DNA of 61,581 bases from Paracoccus benzoatiresistens (GTDB lineage Bacteria; Pseudomonadota; Alphaproteobacteria; Rhodobacterales; Rhodobacteraceae): contig NZ_JAPTYD010000022.1 of NCBI RefSeq assembly GCF_026913015.1, positions 1 through 61,581 of the forward strand, written 5' to 3'. The notes under the pieces were generated by a model. The model did not search any database. It was given only the letters and a program-made list of their open reading frames with translations, and had not been told where the DNA came from. Below, one piece after another: positions 19,281 through 28,446 of this stretch (its first letter is position 1; each line of letters opens with the position of its first letter). A program made the translations under genes and the position numbers.

Positions 19281-20060
19281 TCAGGGGCCGACGGCGCGGA
19301 ACCCCGCCTCGGCCATCAGCCGGTCCGAGTGGGTCTCGACCTCGGCCTCAAGCCGGGGAATGAACCCCTCGACCGGCACCTCGGCTGGAATGACGGGCAG
19401 GAACTCGACAACGGCGCGGCCGGGCCGGATCCCCCATCCCTTGCGCGGCCAGAACAGGCCGGTGTTGACGGCGACCGGCACCACCGGCAAGCCGCTGCCC
19501 GCGCGGATCGTGCTGACGCCATGCTTGTAGGGGCGGCGTTCGCCGGGCTTGGTGCGCGTGCCTTCGGGATAGATGATCAACTGGCCCAGGCCTTCGCCCG
19601 CGATCCGCTGGTTGATCTCGCTGGAAATGGCGCGCATCGCATCGCGGCCCTTGGACCGGTCGATGGGAATGCAGCCCACCTTCCAGGCATACCAGCCCAT
19701 GATCGGCACGTGCATCACCTCGCGCTTCATGATGAAGGCGCGGCGCGGGACGGCATGGGCGATCACCAGGATGTCCAGGAAGCACTGGTGCTTGGCCGCG
19801 ATGATGCAGTCTTCGGTGGGCGGCGTGCCGCGAACCTCGCAGGTGACACCCAGATGCAGCCGCGCGGCCCAGAGCATGTAGCCGATCCAGCGCGTCGCCA
19901 CCCTGTTCGCCCCGGCGCGGCCATGCCGCAGCAGGACCGGCAGCCCCGCCAGTCCGATCGCGACCGTCGCCAATGCGACATGCAGGTAGTAAAGCGCGTT
20001 CTGGACGTATTGCCACGGCGTCAGCGGGCCGGGCACGGGCGAAGCCGCCCGGTTGGTCAT
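19281..20060 (-). CDS. plsC: 1-acyl-sn-glycerol-3-phosphate acyltransferase
   Basis: Inner-membrane enzyme that acylates lysophosphatidic acid in phospholipid synthesis. The 259-residue protein has a hydrophobic segment near residues 20-42 and the acyltransferase motifs KHQCFLD (HX4D) and YPEGTRTK. Start at the ATG at 20060, which overlaps the ftsX stop by four bases, making plsC the last gene of ftsE-ftsX-plsC. The coupling to cell division genes is common in this group. Confidence 0.93.
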   Translation of the reverse strand: MTNRAASPVPGPLTPWQYVQNALYYLHVALATVAIGLAGLPVLLRHGRAGANRVATRWIGYMLWAARLHLGVTCEVRGTPPTEDCIIAAKHQCFLDILVIAHAVPRRAFIMKREVMHVPIMGWYAWKVGCIPIDRSKGRDAMRAISSEINQRIAGEGLGQLIIYPEGTRTKPGERRPYKHGVSTIRAGSGLPVVPVAVNTGLFWPRKGWGIRPGRAVVEFLPVIPAEVPVEGFIPRLEAEVETHSDRLMAEAGFRAVGP

Positions 20061-20980
20061 CGCACGGCCCCCAGCATCGTCAGCGCCGCCCAGCGGGTCG
20101 CGAAAAAGCCGACGGCGCCCGCCACGACCGGGATCAGCAGCGGCAGAAGCCAGCCCCAGCCCTGAAAGCCAAGCCCTGTCAGAAAGCCGCCCGCCGCGTT
20201 CATCCCCGGAAGCATGGCAATGCCCGCCATGCCGCACAGCGTGCCGACCGTTGCGCCTACGGCCGCGCGCTTGGTGAAGCGGCGCACGAAGGCCGTGGCG
20301 ATGGTGATGTCGCGCGCGCCGATCAGCCGCAGCACGCGGATCACCTGCCCGTTCGCCGCCAGCGCCGCCTTGGCCGCCAGCGTGATCATGGATGCCGAGG
20401 CCGCCGCGATCAGCAGCAGCGACACGATGCCAAGCACCCGCAGCCGATGCGCCGCCGTCACCAGGGGGCGGCGCCATTCGGTGTGATCGTCCAGCACCGC
20501 ACCCGGCGCCTCGGCCTCCAGCCGCAGGCGCAGGCCCTGGGCGTCGAAGTCCTCGCCCGCGATCGGCAGTTCGATCAGGGCGGGCACGGGCAGGGCATCG
20601 ACGGGCATGTCGGGACCGAACCAGGGGGTCAGCAACTGGGCAACTTCCTCGGGCGGCAGAAGGCGCGGCTGGCCTGCGCCCGGTGTCGTGGACAGGACCT
20701 GCATCGTGGTCTGGGTTTGGGCGGCCTGTTCGTCCATGGGGGCGCTGACGCGAACCGTGACGGACCCGGCCAGTTCGCTGGACCAGCGTTCGGCCAGCCG
20801 CCCCGTCGCCAGCGCCAGCGCCAGGGCGAAGACCGCCAGAAAGGCCATTGCGCCTGCCGAGAACAGCGTCAACTGCGCCGTAAAGCCCGTCGGCGGCACG
20901 ATCCGGTCCCCCGCCCCACCGTCGCGCACCAGGCCGTGCCACATCGCCTTCAGGTTCAGCCCGCGAAAATCAGCCCCCAT
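20057..20980 (-). CDS. ftsX: Cell division protein FtsX
   Basis: Membrane subunit of the FtsEX ABC-type complex that controls peptidoglycan hydrolysis during division. The 307-residue protein has four predicted membrane segments, one after the cytoplasmic N-terminus (about 36-60) and three in the C-terminal half, with a periplasmic loop between the first and second. The conserved RVLRLIGARDITIATAFVRRF stretch is present in parts. The ATG at 20980 overlaps the ftsE stop as TGATG; a GTG one codon earlier is possible. Confidence 0.92.
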   Translation of the reverse strand: MGADFRGLNLKAMWHGLVRDGGAGDRIVPPTGFTAQLTLFSAGAMAFLAVFALALALATGRLAERWSSELAGSVTVRVSAPMDEQAAQTQTTMQVLSTTPGAGQPRLLPPEEVAQLLTPWFGPDMPVDALPVPALIELPIAGEDFDAQGLRLRLEAEAPGAVLDDHTEWRRPLVTAAHRLRVLGIVSLLLIAAASASMITLAAKAALAANGQVIRVLRLIGARDITIATAFVRRFTKRAAVGATVGTLCGMAGIAMLPGMNAAGGFLTGLGFQGWGWLLPLLIPVVAGAVGFFATRWAALTMLGAVR

Positions 20981-21651
20981 CACAGATCAGCCCCCGCCAG
21001 ATGCAATGTCCCGTTCGCGATGCGCAGCACGCGCGCCGCGACCTGCGCCTTGGTGGCGCGGATCAGGTTCAGGTCATGGGTCGCGACCAGCACGGTCTTG
21101 CCCGACTTGTTCAACTCGATCAGCAGCTGCATCAGCCGCATCGACATGTCCCAGTCCAGGTTGCCCGTGGGCTCGTCCGCCAGCACCAGGTCGGGCGACA
21201 GGATCACGGCGCGCGCCAAGGCGGCGCGCTGCCGCTCGCCCCCGGACAAGGACGGCGGCAGGGCGCGGGCGTGCTGCGACAGGCCGACCCATCCCAGCAG
21301 GTCGCGCAGCGCCGCCATGTCCACTCCCTGCCCCGAGATCGTCAGCGGCAGCGCCACGTTTTCGGCAACCGGCAGGTGGTCCAGGAACTGCGTGTCCTGG
21401 TGCACCACCCCGACCCTGCGCCGCAGGTCCGAGATGCCGTCGCGCGTCAACTGCCGCACATCCTCGCCAAAGGCGGTCATCTCTCCCGAGGTCGGCAGCA
21501 GATCCGCATAACACAGCCGCAAAAGCGTCGTCTTGCCCGAGCCCGAAGGCCCGGTCAGGAAATGGAACATGCCGGACTGCAGCGTCAGCGTCATATTCGA
21601 CAGCAGATCGGCGCCCCCATAGCCGAAGCCGACATCCCGCATCTCGATCAA
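20980..21651 (-). CDS. ftsE: Cell division ATP-binding protein FtsE
   Basis: ATPase partner of FtsX. 223 residues, the usual length. Walker A GPSGSGKTT is at 34-42, the ABC signature LSGGERQR near 136-143, Walker B LVLADEP near 157-163 and the H-loop in VATHDLNL. It starts the ftsE-ftsX-plsC unit and is divergent from the zinc-ribbon gene 106 bases away. Confidence 0.95.
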   Translation of the reverse strand: MIEMRDVGFGYGGADLLSNMTLTLQSGMFHFLTGPSGSGKTTLLRLCYADLLPTSGEMTAFGEDVRQLTRDGISDLRRRVGVVHQDTQFLDHLPVAENVALPLTISGQGVDMAALRDLLGWVGLSQHARALPPSLSGGERQRAALARAVILSPDLVLADEPTGNLDWDMSMRLMQLLIELNKSGKTVLVATHDLNLIRATKAQVAARVLRIANGTLHLAGADL

Positions 21652-21757
21652 GCGCCACCCCCTCGTTCACCCGGGCCCGTTGCTTTCCGGCCCTGCCGGC
21701 TTGGAAGCCGGTCCCGCGCTTGATAGAACAGCCACAAGGCGAATGCGAGGGGTCGGG

Positions 21758-22522
21758 ATGGCGGAAATACGGTTGATCTGTCCAGGCTGCGCCGCGGAAT
21801 ACCGCCTGCCCAGAACGGCCATCCCGCCCGAAGGGCGCGAGGTCGAGTGCAGCGCCTGCGGCCATGTCTGGCACGCCACGGTCCAGCCTGCCGGGCTGGC
21901 GCCTGGAAATGACCTGCCGCCCCCGCCTGCCCCGGCCGACGGCCCGCCCCGGCTGAGCCGCCGCCTGCCCGATACCGTGCTGGACATCCTGCGGGACGAG
22001 GTCGAACACGAACGCCGGCTGCGCGCCGCCGAGGAGGGAACGCCCCCTCCGCCCCCCCCTGCCGCCGCCCCGCTGCGTGCCGCCGATCCCGAATGGCCCG
22101 CCACGACCATTACCACGTCCATCATCCCGCACGTCGCCCCGGAACCGGCCGAAGCCGCGCCGCTCCGGCCACAGCCGGAGTTGATCGTGCCCCCTGAGGC
22201 GCACGCGCAGCCTGTCATTCCGGAAACCAAAGCCGCGCCGCAACCGGCACGTCCCCTGCTCCGCAAGGAAATTGCCGCACGGCCCGAACGGCCTGTGCCA
22301 CCCGCGCCTGTTCTGGTCCTTGTTCCGCGTCCGGCGCGCAGGGGCTATGCGGTGGGCTTCGGCCTGGCCGTGACGCTGGCCGCTGCCTGCGTGGCGCTGT
22401 ATCTGCTGGCGCCCGCGCTGTCCGGTCAGGGTGCTTTCGGCGACGGGGTGATGCAGCTCCGCGGGCAGGTGGACGAGGCGCGGCTGTGGCTGCAGGACCG
22501 CGCGGCCGGCCTGACCCGCTGA
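21758..22522 (+). CDS. Zinc-ribbon protein with one membrane segment
   Basis: A 254-residue protein with an MJ0042-type zinc ribbon at the N-terminus (CPGCAAEYRLP... CSACGHVW, four cysteines within residues 8-38). A Pro/Ala/Glu-rich linker follows to about 195, then one membrane segment near 208-228 and a short tail. This layout is common next to ftsEX in Rhodobacteraceae; the function is unknown. The ATG at 21758 follows GAGGGG and starts the ribbon; the frame upstream is out-of-family. Its stop touches the stop of the convergent TIGR02302 gene (TGATCA). Confidence 0.82.
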   Translation: MAEIRLICPGCAAEYRLPRTAIPPEGREVECSACGHVWHATVQPAGLAPGNDLPPPPAPADGPPRLSRRLPDTVLDILRDEVEHERRLRAAEEGTPPPPPPAAAPLRAADPEWPATTITTSIIPHVAPEPAEAAPLRPQPELIVPPEAHAQPVIPETKAAPQPARPLLRKEIAARPERPVPPAPVLVLVPRPARRGYAVGFGLAVTLAAACVALYLLAPALSGQGAFGDGVMQLRGQVDEARLWLQDRAAGLTR

Positions 22523-25066
22523 TCAGAAGCGGTCCAGCAACCGGCCAAGGTAGTCGCGTTCGTCCTCGGGACGCTCGGGCTGGCCGCTACGGCGGCGGAT
22601 TTCGTCCAGCAGGTCGCGGGCGCGGCGCGCGGGATCGACGCCTTCGGCCAGGGGATCGCCCCCGGCGATGACATTGCCGCTGCCGTCGCGCTGCCGGCCC
22701 AGGGGGTCCAGCGCGGGCCGCTGGTCATAGGCCTGCCCGTCGGCGCCCGCCCGGTCACCGCCGCCGGGACGCTGGCCTTCCTGCCCCTGCTGCTGGCCCT
22801 GCTGGCCTTGCTGGGCCCGGCTCTGCTGGTTCAGCATGTCGCCAAGGGCGCGCATCCCTTCGCGCATCGATTCGATGGCATCGGCCTGGCGCTGCAAGGC
22901 CCCCCCTGTATCGCCCTGGCGCAGGGCCTGTTCGGCATCTTCCATCGCGCGGCCCGCCTCGTCCAGCCGGCGCCGCGCCTCGTCGCCGCCTTCGGAACCC
23001 TGGCCCGGCAACAACCCTTGCTGCTGGCCCAGTTCCTCTCGCAACTGGCGCTGGCGGTCGGCCAGGCCTCCGGCATTGGGCGAAGGCTGCCCCATCTGCC
23101 CCTGGCCGAACTGGTCCTGCATGTCGCTGAAGGCCTCGTCCGACAGGCGCTGCTGTTCGCGCAGGGTATCGGCCAGGCGGTTCATCGGCTGGTTGCCGCT
23201 GCTGCCCTGCTGGCCTTCGCCGCCTTGGCCTTGGCGGACCTGCAGGTTTTCCATCATGCGGTTGAACTGCTCAAGCAATTCCTGGGCCTCGGCCATCCGG
23301 CCCTCGTTCATCAGGCGCTGGATTTCGTCCATCATCTGCTGGATCTGGTCGCCGGTGATCTGCTGGCCTTGCTGGTTCTGGGCGAACCGATCCGCCGGAT
23401 CCTGCTGCCCCTGCTGGGCAAGCATCTCGGTATAGGCGTCCGTCGCCGCCTTCAGCTCGTCCATCAGGCGCTGGATTTCGTCAGGACTGGCGCCGTTGCG
23501 GATTGCCTCGGACAGTTTCTGCTGGGCCTGTCGCATCCGTTCAAGGGCGTCGGACAGCCCGCCATCCTCCAGCTGGATCGCAGCCTGCCACAGCGCCTCG
23601 GCCAGATCGTCGCGCGCCTTGTCGGTCAGCGTGTCGCCCTCCAGCAGCGTCACCGCGCCGCGCAACTGCAGATACAGCGGCTGCTCGACAAAGCCTTCGG
23701 GCGCCCAGGTCACCGCGCGCAGGATCTCGGAGCTGCGGCCGGCATTTTCGCGCGACCACAGCAGATCGCGCCGCATCTCGATCAGCGCGGCAGCGAGGGG
23801 GTCGAAGAAGCGCCGGCCCGGCAGGACGGTGTGCATGGGTTCGGCGTGGCCCACCTGCTCGATCCCGTCCAGGGCGCGCAGGCTGACGCTGACCGGCAGG
23901 TTCGCCCAGGGGTGGCGGGACAGATCCTCGGTCAGCTGGCCCTTGATCTGGTGCCGGTCGCCCCGAGGCAGGGGCAAGGCCAGTTCCACCGGCTGGCGCG
24001 GCTCGGGATCGATGGCAAGGCCGAAGCGGCGCTCCACGGCCCCCAGGTCCAGCGCAATCACCGCCTGGCCCGAGGCGACGCCGTGATCGTCCTCGGCCTC
24101 GAAGTCCTGGACCATCTTTCCGTCCGCGCGCCGCACCGGCGCGGCCCCGGCACGGATCATCGGCGCATTGTCGGGCAGGACCGTCACGTCGAAGCGCCGC
24201 CCGGCCACCTCGATCGCGCCCGACTGCTCGGCCCGGAAGCCCGGCGCCTGCGGGTCATCGCCAAGTGCAGACCCGATGTCCTGCGCGACCGTTGCGCCAT
24301 TGCCATACAGGCGGAACGTCACCTCGCTGCCCTTGGGCAGTTCCAGCGCCTGCCCTTCGGCCAGGGCGTTCAGATAGATGGTGGGACGACGGGTATAGGC
24401 GGGGGGTTCGGCCCAGCCTTCCCAGCTTGGCCCGACCGGCACCGCGTCACCCGCCAGGGGCCGGGACATGGTCGCGGCCAGCGCCTCGATCCCCTGCCCC
24501 ATCTGGCCCGCGCCGCCGAAGACCAGCGCCATGACGAGGGCAACCAGGCCCGCCAGCCGCAGGGCAAAGGGATCGCGCCGCGCAAGGTCCGCATCGGGAC
24601 GCACGGCCCGCGCCAAGGCGGCCCGAGCCTGCATCTGCGCCAGATGCGCCTGCCACAAGGCACCCTCGCCGCCAATGGCTGCGCGGTCGGACAGCGCCGA
24701 CAGGGGCCGCCCCGGCAAGGTGCGGTCCAGCCGCGACACCGCCTCGGCCATGCGGGTGCGGCGAAAGCGCATCCCGCCCCGGATTGCGACGCCGACCAGC
24801 AACAGCAGGACGGCCCCGGCCAGCCAGGGCAGCACCGGCCCCGGCACCGCTGCCACGACACCCAGCGCGAAGGCGGCAAAGACCAAGGCCAGCACGGTTG
24901 CCATCGGCCAGAAGGCGCGCGCTGCCTGTTCCCACACCATTCCCCAGCGGGTCAGATGCAGGGCGCGGGCGACATGGCCCTTCTTCTTCAGGAAAATATC
25001 CTCGGGGGTCCGGGGGCAGACAGCCCCCGGCTGCGACGGATCGGTCTGATGCCGCGTCAAAGCCAT
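22523..25066 (-). CDS. TIGR02302 (DUF4175) family membrane protein
   Basis: A large membrane protein, 847 residues, of unknown function that is conserved in alphaproteobacteria. Membrane segments lie at about 52-72, 77-95 and 168-188. A long periplasmic part follows, then a region from about 530 onward very rich in Gln, Met, Gly and Arg, likely low-complexity. The ATG at 25066 overlaps the end of lysA by ten bases. Residues about 13-29 are encoded by copy 3 of a dispersed repeat, so the first 30 residues are suspect. The family-like part begins near residue 36 (LHLTRWGMVWEQ), but no better start codon precedes it. Confidence 0.85.
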   Translation of the reverse strand: MALTRHQTDPSQPGAVCPRTPEDIFLKKKGHVARALHLTRWGMVWEQAARAFWPMATVLALVFAAFALGVVAAVPGPVLPWLAGAVLLLLVGVAIRGGMRFRRTRMAEAVSRLDRTLPGRPLSALSDRAAIGGEGALWQAHLAQMQARAALARAVRPDADLARRDPFALRLAGLVALVMALVFGGAGQMGQGIEALAATMSRPLAGDAVPVGPSWEGWAEPPAYTRRPTIYLNALAEGQALELPKGSEVTFRLYGNGATVAQDIGSALGDDPQAPGFRAEQSGAIEVAGRRFDVTVLPDNAPMIRAGAAPVRRADGKMVQDFEAEDDHGVASGQAVIALDLGAVERRFGLAIDPEPRQPVELALPLPRGDRHQIKGQLTEDLSRHPWANLPVSVSLRALDGIEQVGHAEPMHTVLPGRRFFDPLAAALIEMRRDLLWSRENAGRSSEILRAVTWAPEGFVEQPLYLQLRGAVTLLEGDTLTDKARDDLAEALWQAAIQLEDGGLSDALERMRQAQQKLSEAIRNGASPDEIQRLMDELKAATDAYTEMLAQQGQQDPADRFAQNQQGQQITGDQIQQMMDEIQRLMNEGRMAEAQELLEQFNRMMENLQVRQGQGGEGQQGSSGNQPMNRLADTLREQQRLSDEAFSDMQDQFGQGQMGQPSPNAGGLADRQRQLREELGQQQGLLPGQGSEGGDEARRRLDEAGRAMEDAEQALRQGDTGGALQRQADAIESMREGMRALGDMLNQQSRAQQGQQGQQQGQEGQRPGGGDRAGADGQAYDQRPALDPLGRQRDGSGNVIAGGDPLAEGVDPARRARDLLDEIRRRSGQPERPEDERDYLGRLLDRF
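24981..25030 (+). repeat. Dispersed GC-rich hairpin repeat, copy 3, inside a reading frame
   Basis: TTCTTCTTCAGGAAAATATC is followed by CTCGGGGGT and a CCGGGGGC/GCCCCCGG hairpin (25010-25030). The same core is found at 13612 and 16530. Read on the minus strand it is translated near the N-terminus of the TIGR02302 protein. Confidence 0.8.
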
Positions 25067-26322
25067 TCCGGAATGCTATCCCGGGCTAGCATTTCCTCAA
25101 ACGTCGGGCGTGCCCGGATGACGGCGAAGTGATCGCCGCTGACCAGCACCTCGGGCACCAGGGGCCGGGAATTGTATTCCGAGGCCATCACCGCGCCATA
25201 AGCCCCCGCCGAGCGGAAGGCGATCAGGTCGCCTGCCGCCATGTCGGGCAGATGGGCCCCCTTCTGGAAGGTATCGCCCGATTCGCAGACCGGTCCGACC
25301 ACATCGAAGGGCCGCACCGGCGCGCCGACTGCCGGCTCGCGGACCGGAACGATGTCGTGATGCGCGCCATACATGGCCGGGCGCGCCAGATCGTTCATCG
25401 CCGCATCCACGATCAGGAAGTCACGCCCCTCGCCCTGCTTCAGATAGATCACTTCGCTGAGAAGAATCCCCGCATTGCCGACGATGTTGCGGCCCGGTTC
25501 GATCTCGATCTCGCAGCCCAGATCGCCCACCGTCTCGCGGATCACCTGGCCATATTCAATGGGCAGGGGCGGCGCGTTGTTGTCGCGGCGGTAGGGAATG
25601 CCCAGGCCTCCGCCCAGATCCAGCCGGGTGATCGCATGGCCGTCGGCGCGCAGCGCGCGCGTCAGCTCCGCGACCTTGGCATAGGCCGCACGATAGGGTT
25701 CCAGGTCGGTCAACTGGCTGCCGATATGCACATCGACGCCCACGACCCGCAATCCCGGCAGCGAAGCCGCCTCGGCGTAAACCTCGCGTGCGCGGGCGAT
25801 GGGGATGCCGAACTTGTTTTCGGACTTGCCGGTCGCGATCTTCTCATGGGTCTTGGCGTCCACGTCCGGGTTCACCCGGATCGCCACCGGCACCGTCGCA
25901 CCCATGCTGGCGGCCAGCGCCGACAGGGCGCGCATCTCAGGCTCGCTTTCGATGTTGAACTGGCGGATGCCTCCTTCGATGGCCTGCCGCATCTCGGCGA
26001 CCGTCTTGCCGACGCCTGAAAAGACGATCCGGTCGCCGGGCACGCCCGCGGCCTTGGCACGCGCGTATTCCCCGCCCGAGACCACGTCCATCCCCGCGCC
26101 CAGATCGCCCATCAGCTTCAGCACGGCCAGGTTGCTGTTGGCCTTCACGGCAAAGCAGACCAAGTGGTCGGTCCAGTCCAGGGCTTGCCGGAACAGGCCG
26201 AAATGCCGCGTCAGCGTGGCGGCGGAATAGACATAGACCGGGGTTCCGACGGCGGCCGCGATGCGCGACAAGGGCACATCCTCGGCGCAAAGCTCGCCAC
26301 CGTGATAGTTGAAATGATCCAT
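25057..26322 (-). CDS. lysA: Diaminopimelate decarboxylase
   Basis: Last step of lysine synthesis: meso-diaminopimelate to L-lysine, PLP-dependent. The 421-residue enzyme has the PLP lysine in CFAVKANSN (Lys60), GGGLGIPY near 240, EPGRNIVG near 287 and the dimer-interface CESGDTF. The ATG at 26322 overlaps by one base the stop of the small lipoprotein gene upstream, and the frame upstream of it is out-of-family. dapE, from the same pathway, is at 48-49 kb. Confidence 0.97.
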   Translation of the reverse strand: MDHFNYHGGELCAEDVPLSRIAAAVGTPVYVYSAATLTRHFGLFRQALDWTDHLVCFAVKANSNLAVLKLMGDLGAGMDVVSGGEYARAKAAGVPGDRIVFSGVGKTVAEMRQAIEGGIRQFNIESEPEMRALSALAASMGATVPVAIRVNPDVDAKTHEKIATGKSENKFGIPIARAREVYAEAASLPGLRVVGVDVHIGSQLTDLEPYRAAYAKVAELTRALRADGHAITRLDLGGGLGIPYRRDNNAPPLPIEYGQVIRETVGDLGCEIEIEPGRNIVGNAGILLSEVIYLKQGEGRDFLIVDAAMNDLARPAMYGAHHDIVPVREPAVGAPVRPFDVVGPVCESGDTFQKGAHLPDMAAGDLIAFRSAGAYGAVMASEYNSRPLVPEVLVSGDHFAVIRARPTFEEMLARDSIPEWL

Positions 26323-26474
26323 TACAGTTCCGAAATGACCCCCATGGTGGCATCGCCGGAAATCACGACGTTGGTTTTCGGCGCCGTCTTGGGCGCGGGC
26401 GCGGGCCGTTCGGGCGGGCCATCGACGCCGCAGGCCGCCATGGCCATCACCGCCAGAATCGCAATCCACCTCAT
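26322..26474 (-). CDS. lptM: Small LptM-like lipoprotein
   Basis: A 50-residue outer-membrane-type lipoprotein precursor. A short signal ([14 protein letters not shown]) leads to Cys15, followed by GVDGPP and a Pro/Ala/Lys-rich tail. This resembles E. coli LptM (YifL), where the mature start is CGLKGP and the protein helps disulfide maturation of LptD. The lipobox has Met at -3, which is unusual but tolerated. The start overlaps the argH stop (ATGA) and the stop overlaps the lysA start (TAATG). This argH-lipoprotein-lysA order supports the gene. The functional match to LptM is inference. Confidence 0.8.
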   Translation of the reverse strand: MRWIAILAVMAMAACGVDGPPERPAPAPKTAPKTNVVISGDATMGVISEL

Positions 26475-27874
26475 GCCAGTTTCTCCTTCCAGCGGTTGAT
26501 CTGCGCGCGCACCTGATCGGGCGCCGTGCCGCCATAGCTTTGCCGCGAGGCGACCGAATTGTGAACGCCCAGAACGCCGAAGACTTTATCGGTGATCTCG
26601 CCGTGAACGCCCTGCATGTCGGCAAGCGTCAGGTCGGGCAGGTCGCAGCCCTTCTTCTCGGCCAGGGCCACCAGCGATCCAGTGACGTGATGGGCTTCGC
26701 GGAACGGCAGGCCCAGTTCGCGCACCAGCCAGTCGGCCAGATCGGTCGCCGTGGAAAAGCCGGCCGAGGCCGCGGCCTCCATCCTGTCGCGGTTGGCGGT
26801 CAGGTCGGACAGCATCCCGGTCATCGCGGCCAGGGCCAGCATCAGGCTGTCGGCCGCGTCGAAGACCTGCTCCTTGTCCTCCTGCATGTCCTTGGAATAG
26901 GCAAGCGGCAGGCCCTTCATCACCGTGAACAGCGCCACCGTCGCGCCCAGGATGCGCCCGATCTTGGCGCGGATCAGTTCGGCGGCATCCGGGTTGCGCT
27001 TCTGCGGCATGATCGACGACCCGGTGGACCACTTGTCCGACATCGACACGAAGCGGAACTGGGCCGAGGACCAGATCACCAGCTCCTCGGCTAGCCGCGA
27101 CAGATGCACCGCGCAGATCGACGAGGCCGACAGGAACTCCAGCGCGAAGTCGCGGTCGGACACGGCGTCCAGGCTGTTGGCCATCGGCGCGTCGAAGCCA
27201 AGCGCCCCGGCCGTCGCATGGCGGTCGATCGGATAGCCCGTTCCCGCCAGCGCCGCCGCGCCCAGGGGCGATTCGTTCATCCGCTTGCGCGCATCCTGGA
27301 AGCGCGACAGGTCGCGGCCGAACATCTCGACATAGGCCATCATGTGATGGCCCCAGGTCACGGGCTGGGCGGTCTGCAGATGGGTAAAGCCCGGCATCAC
27401 CCAATCCGCACCGGCCTCGGCCTGCGTCAGGGCGGCGCGGATCAGCGCCCGCAGGGCGTCGATCGCCGCGTCGCACTGGTCGCGCACCCACAGACGGAAA
27501 TCGGTGGCCACCTGGTCGTTCCGGGACCGGCCCGTGTGCAGCCTGCCCGCCGGTTCCCCGATGACCTCCTTCAGCCGGGCCTCGACATTCATGTGAATGT
27601 CCTCAAGCTCGGTGCGGAAGGGGAAATTGCCCGCCTCGATCTCTGACAAGACGGTGAGCAGACCTTCCCTGATCGCCTCGGCATCGCTAGTGCTGATGAT
27701 GCCTTGTGCGGCCAGCATCGCCGCATGGGCCCGGCTGCCCCGGATGTCCTGGGCGTAGAGCCGCCGGTCGAAGCCGATCGAGGCGTTGATCGCCTCCATG
27801 ATCGCGTCGGGCCCGGCAGCGAAGCGCCCGCCCCACATGCTGTTGGCGGAATCCTGTTGCGGCCGGTCGGTCAT
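26471..27874 (-). CDS. argH: Argininosuccinate lyase
   Basis: Splits argininosuccinate into arginine and fumarate. 467 residues. [11 protein letters not shown] is at 13-23, the catalytic-site His in FTHLQTAQP at 165, and the fumarase-family signature [10 protein letters not shown] at 285-294. It is the first gene of argH-lptM-lysA-TIGR02302, linked by overlaps. Only 23 bases separate its start from the divergent TlpA-like gene, so promoters must lie partly inside coding sequence. Confidence 0.98.
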   Translation of the reverse strand: MTDRPQQDSANSMWGGRFAAGPDAIMEAINASIGFDRRLYAQDIRGSRAHAAMLAAQGIISTSDAEAIREGLLTVLSEIEAGNFPFRTELEDIHMNVEARLKEVIGEPAGRLHTGRSRNDQVATDFRLWVRDQCDAAIDALRALIRAALTQAEAGADWVMPGFTHLQTAQPVTWGHHMMAYVEMFGRDLSRFQDARKRMNESPLGAAALAGTGYPIDRHATAGALGFDAPMANSLDAVSDRDFALEFLSASSICAVHLSRLAEELVIWSSAQFRFVSMSDKWSTGSSIMPQKRNPDAAELIRAKIGRILGATVALFTVMKGLPLAYSKDMQEDKEQVFDAADSLMLALAAMTGMLSDLTANRDRMEAAASAGFSTATDLADWLVRELGLPFREAHHVTGSLVALAEKKGCDLPDLTLADMQGVHGEITDKVFGVLGVHNSVASRQSYGGTAPDQVRAQINRWKEKLA

Positions 27875-27897
27875 AGGCGCGTCCCTCGGAGGTCTTC

Positions 27898-28446
27898 ATG
27901 CTGCGTTCCGCCCTGCTTTATACGGCACTGCTTTTCGGTGCAAACGCCGCCTTTGCAGGCCCGGTGGACTGGCAGGCCGCCAAGGAGGCGGGGCTGGTCA
28001 AGCTGGTTCCGGCCGAGAAACCCACCCCCGTCCCCGACATCGCCTTCACCGATCCCGAGGAAGGCACGCACACCCTGGCGGACTACAAGGGCAAGGTCGT
28101 GCTGCTGAACTTCTGGGCCACCTGGTGTGCGCCCTGCCGCGAGGAAATGCCCTCCCTGGACGCCCTTCAGGCCGAGATGGGGGGCGAGGACTTCGTGGTG
28201 ATCCCCATCGCCACCGGTCGCAACGCGCCCGAGAAGATCGACAAGTTCTACGCGGAAACCGGGCTGGAGAACCTGCCGGTCCTGCTGGACCCGCGCCAGC
28301 AGTTGGCCCGCGCCATGGGTGTCGTTGGCCTGCCCGTGACCGTTCTGATCGACCGTGACGGCAACGAGGTGGCGCGCCTTCCGGGCGACGCCGACTGGAG
28401 CAGCGAGCCCGCCAAGGCCGTCATCCGGCAGCTTGTGGCCGACTGA
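27898..28446 (+). CDS. TlpA-like periplasmic thioredoxin-family protein
   Basis: Exported disulfide oxidoreductase of 182 residues. The signal peptide ends near residue 20 (ANAAFA). The thioredoxin fold follows, with the redox motif WCAPC at 76-80 and the cis-Pro in GLPVT near 142. Such proteins in this group reduce cysteines for cytochrome c or oxidase assembly. The exact partner is unclear, because no cytochrome biogenesis genes are nearby. GGAGG is placed well before the ATG. Its last 26 bases overlap the end of tag. Confidence 0.9.
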   Translation: MLRSALLYTALLFGANAAFAGPVDWQAAKEAGLVKLVPAEKPTPVPDIAFTDPEEGTHTLADYKGKVVLLNFWATWCAPCREEMPSLDALQAEMGGEDFVVIPIATGRNAPEKIDKFYAETGLENLPVLLDPRQQLARAMGVVGLPVTVLIDRDGNEVARLPGDADWSSEPAKAVIRQLVAD

